A stretch of DNA of 12,229 bases from Clostridia bacterium BRH_c25 (GCA_001515955.1 LOES01000206.1:1-12229), one strand, 5' to 3'; positions 1 to 5,895 are shown, counted from the first letter of the stretch. Numbers and translations are program-made. The notes: generated by a model from the sequence alone, not told the origin.

Positions 1-335
1 ATAAGCTGGAGGAGAAATGGGGCGGCAGATATCCGAGCTCCATAGCATCCTGGCGGAATAACTGGTCGCAGCTGGCTACCTACTTCAAATATCCGCCGGA
101 ACTCCGGAAAATCATATACACGACCAATTCCATCGAAAACTTCAATCGGCAGCTCAGGAAGGTTACTAAATCTAAGACTATTTTCCCAACTGACGACGCC
201 CTTTTCAAAATGCTGTACCTTTCAATGGTGGACATCACGAAGAAGTGGAACGGCAAACCTTGGGATTGGGGTAAGATTTTAGAGCAGCTATGTATTTATT
301 TCGAGGGTAGGATTACCCTGGCAGATATAGATTAA
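1..335 (+). CDS. IS256-family (mutator-type) transposase, 3' part
   Basis: This is the C-terminal 110 or so residues of a DDE transposase of the IS256/MULE type (Transposase_mut), an enzyme that cuts and pastes its own insertion sequence. The frame is open from base 3 to TAA at 333-335; the start lies before the window. The sequence shows the family hallmark TTNSIENFNRQLRKVTK, in which the Glu of NSIE is the position known as the last acidic residue of the catalytic triad. It is followed by the usual FPTDDALFKMLYL segment and the tryptophan-rich tail (KKWNGKPWDWGKIL). No frameshift or stop is seen in the visible part, so the element may be intact. It lies directly upstream of a gene whose N-terminus seems to be missing, which suggests this insertion broke that gene. 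The family call is firm; whether the whole element is active cannot be judged here. Confidence 0.93.
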   Translation, partial: KLEEKWGGRYPSSIASWRNNWSQLATYFKYPPELRKIIYTTNSIENFNRQLRKVTKSKTIFPTDDALFKMLYLSMVDITKKWNGKPWDWGKILEQLCIYFEGRITLADID

Positions 336-345
336 GTATAAAAAA

Positions 346-891
346 ATGAACTCTGCCAACTACCTGTTGACAGAGTTCTCATCATGTGTAAAAATACATA
401 CAACAATATTTCTAAAAAATTTGCTATGTAAACCAAGGTATTTTATCATTAATCCAAAAGGTTTACACAAAATTATTTACAGTCTCTTTGCTGCAGTACT
501 TGTTGTCCTAACACCAATATACTATATTTTCGTATTTTGCACTAACTATTTACCTATGCTCTCAAATTCGGAATTTATGAATCTATATAATAAAAGTGAA
601 ATGCTATTCAAGTTTTTTGTTTTCAATATATTAGCCTTGTTAGCGCTATTCGGTTTCTCACTTTATATCTTATATCTATTTTTCAAGAAGAAGAGCATTT
701 ATCCAAGTGCACAAATCGCATTTAATTTTATATTACTGGTTTATGGAATCATAGTAATATACATATCTAAGAATTATTTAGGAGAGACAATAACTATATC
801 TCAGTCTGGGTCTGGTGATTTAATTAAGTTTATTATTTGGTATCTTTATTTAACTAAATCAAGAAGAGTTAAGAATACATTTGTTAATTAA
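346..891 (+). CDS. DUF2569-like integral membrane protein, probably 5'-truncated by the IS
   Basis: This hydrophobic protein of up to 181 residues has about four membrane segments (roughly residues 43-68, 88-113, 121-141 and 158-171). The order of segments, the LFFKKKSIYP turn after the second one, and the ending WYLYLTKSRRVKNTFV match the DUF2569 family, whose members typically end in a W-x-x-Y...SKRVKNTF pattern. Function in this family is unknown. The only ATG that covers the domain (346) lies inside the IS-end stem-loop and has no Shine-Dalgarno; the next in-frame ATG is far inside the first membrane segment. The in-frame stop at 328-330 belongs to the transposase region. I infer that the natural start was removed by the insertion and that this is a remnant or is translated from a makeshift start. 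Codon use is more AT-rich than in the genes to the right. Confidence 0.55.
   Translation: MNSANYLLTEFSSCVKIHTTIFLKNLLCKPRYFIINPKGLHKIIYSLFAAVLVVLTPIYYIFVFCTNYLPMLSNSEFMNLYNKSEMLFKFFVFNILALLALFGFSLYILYLFFKKKSIYPSAQIAFNFILLVYGIIVIYISKNYLGETITISQSGSGDLIKFIIWYLYLTKSRRVKNTFVN
348..378. repeat. Stem-loop at the probable right end of the IS element
   Basis: GAACTCTG (348-355) pairs with CAGAGTTC (371-378), and inside it CAAC (357-360) pairs with GTTG (366-369), with one C/A mismatch and a five-base loop. An A-run at 339-346 lies just before it, so read on the minus strand it looks like a Rho-independent terminator with a T-tract. It starts 12 bases after the transposase stop. The likely role is the subterminal end of the IS, blocking transcription that enters the element from outside. 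The exact terminal repeat and target duplication cannot be set because the left end is outside the window. Confidence 0.55.
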
Positions 892-945
892 AATGAGAGA
901 TAAGGTTATTACTAATAAGGCTCTAAAAGAAAATAAGTTGATAAG

Positions 946-1347
946 TTGACAGACTGGCACCCAATGTTTCGGGCTGCGGTTTTCCATTTAGGGATTCTTA
1001 AGCTTATGGCTGAGCAAAATATGCTGGAGAGAGTCACTTTTGTTTCAATAGTGTCCGGAGCAAGCCTGGCTGTTGGGCTTCTTTTTTCCATTAATAACAA
1101 TACATGGCCTAGCAGTTATCAGTATCTTAATGATGTATTGCCTAAAATTAAAGAGCTGTTGACCGGTAAGGATCTGCAGATGAGGGCTATATTTAAGTTA
1201 ATACTGAATCCTTGGCATATAAATAACAGAGCAAACGTCTTAGCAGATACAATGAGCAAATGCTGGGGTATTAATATGCGAAAACTGCGGCTTCCCAGGC
1301 ACCATATCGGGAACAAGTCCATTTTTGAGGCATATTATATATTATAG
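946..1347 (+). pseudogene. Patatin-like phospholipase remnant
   Basis: The frame from a TTG at 946 to the stop at 1347 contains FRAAVFHLGILKLMAEQNML followed by VSIVSGASLAVGLLFS. These resemble the start of bacterial patatin-like lipid acyl hydrolases, where a GGGxRAAxFHLGVL oxyanion segment precedes a GxSxG nucleophile elbow. Here the glycine-rich part is replaced by DWHPM, the nucleophile motif reads G-A-S-L-A, and the frame ends after 133 residues, where family members usually run past 300 and carry a later catalytic Asp in a DGG/DGA motif. That Asp motif is absent. There is no Shine-Dalgarno before the TTG. The left break coincides with a short repeat at 951-969 that recurs at 8650-8668. 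I read it as an inactive fragment; the family assignment rests on the two motifs only. Confidence 0.6.
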
Positions 1348-1371
1348 ACATTTAAGTTGAGGTGAGCTGGA

Positions 1372-2013
1372 ATGGATAAACCTGATTGCAAGCTCTATGA
1401 GGGGGGAGAAATTCCACCGTGTAGTGCTTTCTTGAATAATGCAAACCCTATTATAAAAGATGGCAAGCTTATTTATAGAAATGAAAACAGAGTATATTAT
1501 TTTATCAGTGCAGCTCCGGCCAGTAACGACAATGAAGGTTATCCAAGCTCAATCACCAATGCACCGGCTATAACATCGAATATACAAATCAGCTTGAGCA
1601 CATTTATAATAGGACTATTTATAAATCAAATTCAACTTGAGGTTATCACCTATGACAAGAATTGTTCCATCCATTCAGATCAGACTGTCAATACTTTTAT
1701 TCATGAAGCAATGCAGAATTCAAAGGAAATTGAATTTGATTTCATTCCTACGTTAACCTTTACTATTTCAAATACCAATGCCATTCTTCCACTCTATTCG
1801 TATACTTTGAATATTACTTCCCGGAATTACCTGATATTATTTATACTGAATAGATTAGAGGGGAACCCCGGTTTATTCTTTGGAAACAACTCTTTTGCGG
1901 CTGAAGATGATATAAATTATGCTCTCTCTGCACTGAATATACAATTTCCAATAAAGCCGCAGATTCCGGTTAAACTCAAATTTCCCTTCAGAACCCCAAA
2001 AAAATTCCCGTAG
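1372..2013 (+). CDS. Unrecognised 213-residue protein
   Basis: I do not recognise this protein. It starts at an ATG preceded by a good Shine-Dalgarno (GAGGTGAG, 1359-1366) and lies 24 bases after the patatin remnant. It has no signal peptide and no clear membrane helix, although residues 74-92 are hydrophobic (LSTFIIGLFINQIQLEVIT). The composition is rich in Asn, Ile, Ser and Thr with many short alternating hydrophobic stretches, which suggests mostly beta structure. It has three cysteines (6, 17, 98) and a basic, proline-rich C-terminus (KPQIPVKLKFPFRTPKKFP). The good ribosome site and the long open frame argue for a real gene. It could be the C-terminal part of a larger protein re-started here, or an accessory protein inherited with the neighbouring remnants. 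A strong terminator follows about 170 bases later. Confidence 0.55.
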   Translation: MDKPDCKLYEGGEIPPCSAFLNNANPIIKDGKLIYRNENRVYYFISAAPASNDNEGYPSSITNAPAITSNIQISLSTFIIGLFINQIQLEVITYDKNCSIHSDQTVNTFIHEAMQNSKEIEFDFIPTLTFTISNTNAILPLYSYTLNITSRNYLILFILNRLEGNPGLFFGNNSFAAEDDINYALSALNIQFPIKPQIPVKLKFPFRTPKKFP

Positions 2014-2182
2014 ATAAGTGCTAAGCTACGAGGTTAACACGAAAATAGAGTAACGACAGACAATCGATTGAAGGTAGTCCATTTTTACAGTTTTTCAAGG
2101 ACTGTTCCATTGCATTGATGTTACAATGTGATTGCATTGCATTGTGCAGGGAAGGGATACCTTGGATTATGAATGATAACAT
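2014..2182. other. Intergenic stretch with TGCATTG-rich patch
   Basis: No gene is supported here. Bases 2110-2145 hold several imperfect copies of TTGCATTG/TTACAATG, which looks like simple sequence drift rather than an array. No convincing promoter for the next unit was found. Confidence 0.4.
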
Positions 2183-2222
2183 AAAGTGCATGTGTGGGAT
2201 AAAACCTGCATATGCACTTTTT
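2183..2222 (+). terminator. Strong Rho-independent terminator
   Basis: AAAGTGCATGTGTGGG (2183-2198) pairs with CCTGCATATGCACTTT (2205-2220) over 16 positions, including a few G-U pairs. The loop is ATAAAA and a T-run extends to 2222. It would end transcription arriving from the hypothetical gene at 1372-2013. Confidence 0.8.
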
Positions 2223-2225
2223 CAA

Positions 2226-2265
2226 TTTCCCCTCCTTAACAAGCTTACAAGCTAAGGAGGGGAAA
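2226..2265 (+). promoter_or_regulatory. Hairpin that sequesters a perfect Shine-Dalgarno
   Basis: TTTCCCCTCCTTA (2226-2238) is the exact reverse complement of TAAGGAGGGGAAA (2253-2265), a 13-bp stem with a 14-base loop. The 3' arm contains an ideal ribosome site (TAAGGAGG) placed correctly for the ATG at 2269, and the 5' arm therefore mimics the 16S anti-Shine-Dalgarno CCTCCTTA. There is no T-tract on either strand, so it is not an ordinary terminator. I infer a translation-control leader such as a thermometer or attenuator, or simply mRNA stabilisation. The second ribosome site (2276-2283), which serves the 61-residue protein, lies outside the stem. Confidence 0.5.
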
Positions 2266-2268
2266 TAT

Positions 2269-2307
2269 ATGAGGCAAGGAGGTATAGGGAATGGATGGTA
2301 TTTTTAG
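2269..2307 (+). CDS. Possible 12-codon leader peptide
   Basis: ATG at 2269 sits a few bases after the sequestered TAAGGAGG and opens a frame reading MRQGGIGNGWYF, ending at TAG 2305-2307. It overlaps the first codons of the 61-residue frame in a different phase and spans that gene's own ribosome site. The spacing is right for translation, and such an overlap could couple or compete with initiation at 2291. Its being translated is an inference from position alone. Confidence 0.3.
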   Translation: MRQGGIGNGWYF

Positions 2308-2476
2308 GTTTGGCAGCATTAGAGAAGGACTTGCTTTTATAGCAGTGCAGTTAGCCATTCTGGCAGTTGCTCTGCTTTACGAATACCGGCGGAGATGGCT
2401 CGAAGAGAAACAGGCGGATCTGAGGAGCCTTATATTTGATCTTGAGATGCTTGCAAAGCATAAGCATTGGCATTGA
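2291..2476 (+). CDS. Small single-pass membrane protein (61 residues)
   Basis: This short frame has a strong Shine-Dalgarno (AAGGAGGT, 2276-2283) seven bases before its ATG. Residues 13-30 form one hydrophobic helix (LAFIAVQLAILAVALLY), followed by an arginine-rich stop-transfer turn (YRRRW) and an amphipathic, charged helix (residues 36-56), ending in a histidine-rich tail (KHKHWH). The positive residues after the helix predict an N-out, C-in topology. The gene is bounded by its own leader hairpin and by a terminator 27 bases after the stop, so it seems to be an independent unit. No family is recognised. The layout resembles regulatory or stress membrane micropeptides, but no function can be assigned. 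The antisense open frame here overlaps the terminator and has no ribosome site. Confidence 0.6.
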   Translation: MDGIFRFGSIREGLAFIAVQLAILAVALLYEYRRRWLEEKQADLRSLIFDLEMLAKHKHWH

Positions 2477-2503
2477 TGAAAAGATCAGGGATTTTATTAA
2501 AAG

Positions 2504-2540
2504 ACACCTGCTATGGTAATATTTCCATAGCAGGTGTTTT
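2504..2540. terminator. Bidirectional terminator hairpin (copy 1 of a duplicated hairpin)
   Basis: ACACCTGCTATGG (2504-2516) and CCATAGCAGGTGT (2525-2537) make a perfect 13-bp stem with an eight-base loop, followed by TTTTC on the plus strand; on the minus strand it is followed by CTTTTAAT. It ends the small membrane-protein transcript and may also stop the convergent minus-strand lipoprotein transcript. The same 34 bases recur at 4337-4370 with one difference. Confidence 0.8.
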
Positions 2541-2553
2541 CTTGAAAGCAGCG

Positions 2554-2564
2554 GGGACAGTCCC
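2554..2564. repeat. REP-like palindrome GGGACAGTCCC
   Basis: This is a perfect 5-bp inverted repeat around a single A, directly preceded by another G. Palindromes of this kind occur as scattered intergenic repeats in many bacterial genomes. Related motifs are seen here at 951, 4281, 4371 and 8638. Confidence 0.45.
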
Positions 2565-2575
2565 TTTTGCTTTTT

Positions 2576-2600
2576 TAGGTTACTAAAATCCTGTAACCTA
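2576..2600. repeat. Inverted repeat TAGGTTAC / GTAACCTA
   Basis: An 8-bp perfect stem (2576-2583 with 2593-2600) and a nine-base loop lie 15 bases beyond the stop of the minus-strand lipoprotein gene. No T-tract follows in the minus direction, so terminator function is doubtful. GGTTA(C/T)TA is shared with the repeats at 4395 and 7345. Confidence 0.45.
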
Positions 2601-2615
2601 ATATCCTTAATACTA

Positions 2616-4208
2616 TTACCTTCCAAACAGTGCTGAAGCAGTTTCAACCAGCTTGATAAATTCTACCCGGTAGCCTTCTCTGTCATCTCCTTTAGCTTCC
2701 CTTGCATTGGATAAAACGCTTTCAAAGCTTGCACTGCCTTTATATTCCGAATCCCTGAGCAGCAGTCCGAACTCGGCAACTGCCGCTGCGAACCTGAAAT
2801 TACCGGAGCCCTCTACGTTATAATCCTTTTCAGTTATGCTTTGAACCAGCAATTGGCTTTCTTCGGCTTCAGGAAGCTTATATCTCAGCTTGACATTCAT
2901 CCAGTCATTACTGTCCTTCAGAGAAACCTGCTGGAACTGTAATTGATCTACACCGGCTGTCTTTTCATCTGAGCCTGCGGGTATTATTTCATAAAAAGCT
3001 GTGACAGAATGCCCTGCTCCCAGATCACCGGCATCCTTCCTGTCATCATTGAAATCCTCCTTGTTCATTACCCTGTTTTCATAGCCTACCAGGCGATAAG
3101 CTTTTACTTTCACGGGGTTGAACTCTATCTGAAGCTTAACATCTTTAGCAATGGTATATAGTGTGGAACCGATCTCATTGACCAGCACTTTTTTTGCTTC
3201 AAACAGGCTGTCGATATAAGCGTAATTGCCGTTTCCCTTGTCTGCAAGCATTTCCATTTTGGAATCCTTCAGGTTGCCTGTTCCAAAACCGAGTACCGTC
3301 AGGAAGATGCCCTCCTGTCTTTTTTGTTCAATAAGCCTGGTCAGATCACCTTCGCTGCTGACACCTACGTTGAAATCGCCGTCGGTAGCTAGTATTACAC
3401 GGTTGTTGCCGCCGTCGATAAAGCTTTGCTTTGCTGTTTTATAAGCAAGCAATATACCCTCTCCTCCTGCAGTAGATCCGCCTGCTTCCAGTCCCTCTAT
3501 TGCAGCAAGTATCTTATCCTTGTTACTGCAGGAGGTCGGTTCCAGGACCATTCCGGCAGAGCCTGCATAAACAACTATTGATACTTTATCCTTCTCACCC
3601 AGCTGGTTTACCATCATTTTGAAAGCTGATTTGAGCAGGGGCAGCTTGTCGGGGTCTTGCATGGAGCCGGAAACATCCATCAGGAAAACTAGGTTATTCT
3701 TAAGCTTTACATCGGTCTCAAGCTTTTTTCCCTGCAGCCCCAGCATAACAAGCTTGTGCTTGCCGTTCCAGGGACATTCCCCCACTTCCCTGGTAATTGA
3801 GAAGGGCATATTTCCCTCAGGCTGCGGATAGTCATAAGTAAAATAATTTATCATCTCTTCTATCCTGACTGCATCCTGAGGCGGTTTTTCTCCGCTGCTT
3901 ATGAAGCGCCTTATGTTGCTGTATGATGCCGTGTCGACATCGATTGAAAAGGTTGACAACGGAGTATTGATACTCTCAAAAAACCGGTTGCCCGCGATGT
4001 ACTTGTAATCTTCTGTGTTGAATTCTGCACCGGATTCTGTTTTTGCTAAGCTCTCATCAAACGAGACAGTGGTGCTGTTGCCGTAGATCTGTCGTGCTGA
4101 CGGAGCCGGAGAGACTTCTGCTGCCTTTTTTGCACAACCCGAAAATAGCAGCAATAATACAAGTACCAATGCTAAACTTTTTTTCTTGAACCATACCTTT
4201 CTCTTCAT
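2616..4208 (-). CDS. YfbK-like von Willebrand factor A domain lipoprotein
   Basis: This surface lipoprotein of 530 residues binds a metal ion, and probably a protein partner, through a von Willebrand A domain. The N-terminus has a basic start, a hydrophobic core and the lipobox FSGC with Cys25 as the lipidated residue. Residues about 75-170 match the N-terminal domain that precedes the A domain in YfbK-type proteins (NTPLSTFSIDVDTASYSNIRR, split by the helical MINYFTYDYP). The A domain spans about 172-350 with an intact MIDAS: D178-x-S180-x-S182 (DVSGSM), T246 (GGSTAGGEG) and D276 (ATDGDFN). Residues about 350-525 match the YfbK C-terminal domain (DUF3520), ending in an RVEFIKLVETA helix. Its length is normal for the family and no defect is seen. 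A GAGGGGG ribosome site precedes the ATG. It is the only minus-strand gene here and is convergent with the small membrane-protein unit. The cellular role of the family is poorly defined. Confidence 0.93.
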   Translation of the reverse strand: MKRKVWFKKKSLALVLVLLLLFSGCAKKAAEVSPAPSARQIYGNSTTVSFDESLAKTESGAEFNTEDYKYIAGNRFFESINTPLSTFSIDVDTASYSNIRRFISSGEKPPQDAVRIEEMINYFTYDYPQPEGNMPFSITREVGECPWNGKHKLVMLGLQGKKLETDVKLKNNLVFLMDVSGSMQDPDKLPLLKSAFKMMVNQLGEKDKVSIVVYAGSAGMVLEPTSCSNKDKILAAIEGLEAGGSTAGGEGILLAYKTAKQSFIDGGNNRVILATDGDFNVGVSSEGDLTRLIEQKRQEGIFLTVLGFGTGNLKDSKMEMLADKGNGNYAYIDSLFEAKKVLVNEIGSTLYTIAKDVKLQIEFNPVKVKAYRLVGYENRVMNKEDFNDDRKDAGDLGAGHSVTAFYEIIPAGSDEKTAGVDQLQFQQVSLKDSNDWMNVKLRYKLPEAEESQLLVQSITEKDYNVEGSGNFRFAAAVAEFGLLLRDSEYKGSASFESVLSNAREAKGDDREGYRVEFIKLVETASALFGR

Positions 4209-4280
4209 TCTAAATTCCCCCTCTTAAGAATTTAATATCTAGACGGAAAATATAGAAAAAAGTTCCAAAATGCGGTTTGC

Positions 4281-4309
4281 GAGTGCCAGTCCCCATAAAT
4301 CATTGGGGA
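4281..4309. repeat. REP-like motif GAGTGCCAGTCCCC plus small stem-loop
   Basis: GAGTGCCAGTC (4281-4291) is the reverse complement of part of the palindrome at 8638-8662. TCCCCA (4290-4295) pairs with TGGGGA (4304-4309) across an eight-base loop. It lies upstream of the minus-strand lipoprotein gene; no clear promoter for that gene was found between 4209 and 4336. Confidence 0.45.
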
Positions 4310-4336
4310 AAAGAGCGGGGAATTAATTGAAACAAA

Positions 4337-4370
4337 ACGCCTGCTATGGTAATATTTCCATAGCAGGTGT
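4337..4370. repeat. Copy 2 of the duplicated 34-nt hairpin
   Basis: This sequence repeats 2504-2537 with a single A-to-G change at the third position, which turns an A-T pair into a G-T wobble and so keeps the 13-bp stem. There is no T-tract on the plus strand, but on the minus strand GTTTTG follows. Here it stands upstream of the minus-strand lipoprotein gene rather than after a gene, so a plain terminator role does not explain it. Confidence 0.8.
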
Positions 4371-4404
4371 AGGTGCCAGGCTCGACGTTTAGACGGTTAT
4401 TAGG
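4371..4404. repeat. REP-like motif AGGTGCCAGGCTC with GGTTATTAGG
   Basis: AGGTGCCAGGCTC directly abuts hairpin copy 2 and is followed by GGTTATTAGG (4395-4404). CCAGGCT plus GGTTATTAGG recur at 7334-7354 with a shorter spacer. This resembles degenerate copies of a scattered intergenic repeat. Confidence 0.4.
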
Positions 4405-4417
4405 ATTGAACTGGTCT

Positions 4418-4489
4418 GCTGGTATGGCTCAGTCGGTAGAGCAGCTGACATGTAATCAGCAGCTTGGGGTTCGAGCCCCATTACCAGCT
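4418..4489 (+). tRNA. tRNA-Thr(UGU)-like sequence with aberrant loop and T-arm, possibly a pseudogene
   Basis: The acceptor arms GCTGGTA (4418-4424) and TACCAGC (4482-4488) pair perfectly. The D-arm GCTC...GAGC is standard. The anticodon stem GCTGA/TCAGC encloses the loop CATGTAA, giving anticodon TGT (threonine). Three things are odd. Position 33, nearly always U in tRNAs, is A. The variable region is one base short. With a normal seven-base TTCGAGC loop the T-stem has only three G-C pairs and two mismatches; a five-pair stem (TGGGG/CCCCA) forms only with a six-base loop and an extra T before the acceptor strand. CCA is not encoded. A weak terminator hairpin follows. It may be a decayed extra copy or a tRNA with an altered structure. 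Confidence 0.7.
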
Positions 4490-4495
4490 TCAGCG

Positions 4496-4521
4496 AAAGC
4501 TTTATGAGGATCGAAGCTTTT
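4496..4521 (+). terminator. Probable terminator of the tRNA-like gene
   Basis: AAAGCTT (4496-4502) pairs with AAGCTTT (4514-4520), with an 11-base loop and a short T-run ending at 4521. It is weak but well placed seven bases after the tRNA-like sequence. Confidence 0.5.
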
Positions 4522-4604
4522 ATACTATAAACTGGAACCCATCCTTATACTAATCGCTTGTATTGTAAAACACTGTTGCTTTCAATAGTAGGGAGGAAAT
4601 ACTT

Positions 4605-5783
4605 ATGAAAGTCGAGAAAACCCATCATATGATCGTATTGCTTTCTTTGACAATTATGCTGTCTATAGCTTCAGGATGCAGTACACCTCAGAAGGTTGAC
4701 TCTCCATCTAAGAAGGCTATGCCGGCTAATACTTCAAAACAGATCGAACAGCCTTCTCTGAAGCCCGCAGTAGAAAAAGTAAAAACGGTCGAGGAGCAGA
4801 TATGTGAATTGCTGCCGGCTGTTTTAGATGGTAAAGGGGACCCCTCACGATTATTTGCGCTTTTACCTGGTCTGGACTGGAAAGCCTTGGGAGCTATAAG
4901 TCAGCATCATGACTATACATACGAGCTTCACGGTATACTTGCCAGCATAGAGCTTACAGAGAATGAAACGGCAAGCATCCTAAAGGCAAGCAGAAAATAT
5001 GATACGGATTTTTGGTTTCAGAGGTCACTTGTCCATCGCTTATTCTTAAGAGATAAAGCCCTGTTCATCCGGGCTGCCTCCAGGCTGGATTCACACCAGA
5101 TAGAAAAAGTTTTAGAATTGCTATCCGAAATACACTTTGGCTTCCCTGCCATAATAGAGCAGGATACTGCCAGGCTGCTGGAGAAAGGTTCTCTAACCCC
5201 GGAAGAAGAAGCTGTTGCCCGATTAATCCGTGAAACAGTTGCAAAGCATGAGAAAATCAAGTATAAAGAGGCAATGCTAGACCCCAGGGCAGGCAAGGTG
5301 GAAAAGCAAATATGCAAATTACTGGTTGAAGCACCTGACAGCTCAGAAACCCGTAAATCGATCCTAAACACTGTTCAGAATATTAACTGGCGGTATTTGG
5401 ATGAAGGAACTGAACCGGCACAAATAGGCTGGTCCACGGTAATATCCTGGCTTGGGGAAATAGAGCTGCCGGAAGAAAAGTATTTAATCAATATAATGAA
5501 AGCACAAAAAGGCCTGGATGCTGCACTGTCGGAAAGCTACTGCAGCATGATCGGCGAGCGTTTTATGCAGGATAAAGCGAGATTTGTCAGATGCGCCGGC
5601 CGCTTAAAGGAAGATGAGCTTGAGAGCTTATGCTGCTATGTTGCATACTCCTCTAGTTATGATAATTTAAACATAATCAGGAGTGATATGGAAAAACTGC
5701 TGGAAAAGGAAGATTTGTCGGATAAGGAAAAGCATGTAGTTGAAAGCTTGCTGGAAGCCTTTGATATTTATGAAGATTATTGA
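4605..5783 (+). CDS. Lipoprotein with two tandem copies of an unrecognised helical domain
   Basis: This is a 392-residue secreted lipoprotein: a hydrophobic signal (residues 9-22), then ASGC with Cys25 as the lipid anchor, then a flexible Ser/Pro/Lys linker (26-60). The rest consists of two related domains, about 62-210 and 232-384. Matching landmarks in the two copies are VEEQIC/VEKQIC, LDW/INW, SIELTENETASILKA/EIELPEEKYLINIMKA, DKALFIRAASRL/DKARFVRCAGRL and ARLLEKGSLTPEEE/EKLLEKEDLSDKEK. The pattern suggests alpha-helical repeat domains, with three extra cysteines in the second copy (313, 343, 344) that could form a disulfide. I do not recognise the domain. The start is supported by GGGAGG (4591-4596) eight bases before ATG. 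It stands alone between the tRNA-like sequence and the MarR promoter. A protein-binding or cell-surface role is a guess from the architecture. Confidence 0.85.
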   Translation: MKVEKTHHMIVLLSLTIMLSIASGCSTPQKVDSPSKKAMPANTSKQIEQPSLKPAVEKVKTVEEQICELLPAVLDGKGDPSRLFALLPGLDWKALGAISQHHDYTYELHGILASIELTENETASILKASRKYDTDFWFQRSLVHRLFLRDKALFIRAASRLDSHQIEKVLELLSEIHFGFPAIIEQDTARLLEKGSLTPEEEAVARLIRETVAKHEKIKYKEAMLDPRAGKVEKQICKLLVEAPDSSETRKSILNTVQNINWRYLDEGTEPAQIGWSTVISWLGEIELPEEKYLINIMKAQKGLDAALSESYCSMIGERFMQDKARFVRCAGRLKEDELESLCCYVAYSSSYDNLNIIRSDMEKLLEKEDLSDKEKHVVESLLEAFDIYEDY

Positions 5784-5862
5784 ACTAACTCTCCCGGCAA
5801 GCTCATTTTCCAACCTCTAAAGGATAGAGTTACGAGTGTCAGCCACCAAACAAAAGAACTTA

Positions 5863-5891
5863 TTGACATACAAAAAATGGTTGATTATACT
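5863..5891 (+). promoter_or_regulatory. Sigma-A promoter of the MarR gene
   Basis: TTGACA (5863-5868) and TATACT (5886-5891) are separated by exactly 17 bases, a near-consensus vegetative promoter. The expected start of transcription falls within the palindrome at 5896-5907, so a bound repressor would block initiation. Confidence 0.75.
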
Positions 5892-5895
5892 ATAA

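Noticed and set aside
893..949. 18-codon frame beginning MRDKVITNK
   Set aside because: No ribosome site and no family; it lies between two remnants and is probably chance.
2110..2145. TGCATTG repeats as a CRISPR-like or iteron array
   Set aside because: Copies are imperfect, irregularly spaced and few; no cas or replication gene is near.
2351..2647. 98-codon minus-strand frame across the small membrane-protein gene
   Set aside because: It runs through the terminator hairpin and into the end of the VWA gene, and has no ribosome site or plausible domain.
5786..5832. TAACTCT/AGAGTTA inverted repeat after the duplicated-domain lipoprotein
   Set aside because: The loop is 33 bases and there is no T-tract, so terminator function is not supported.
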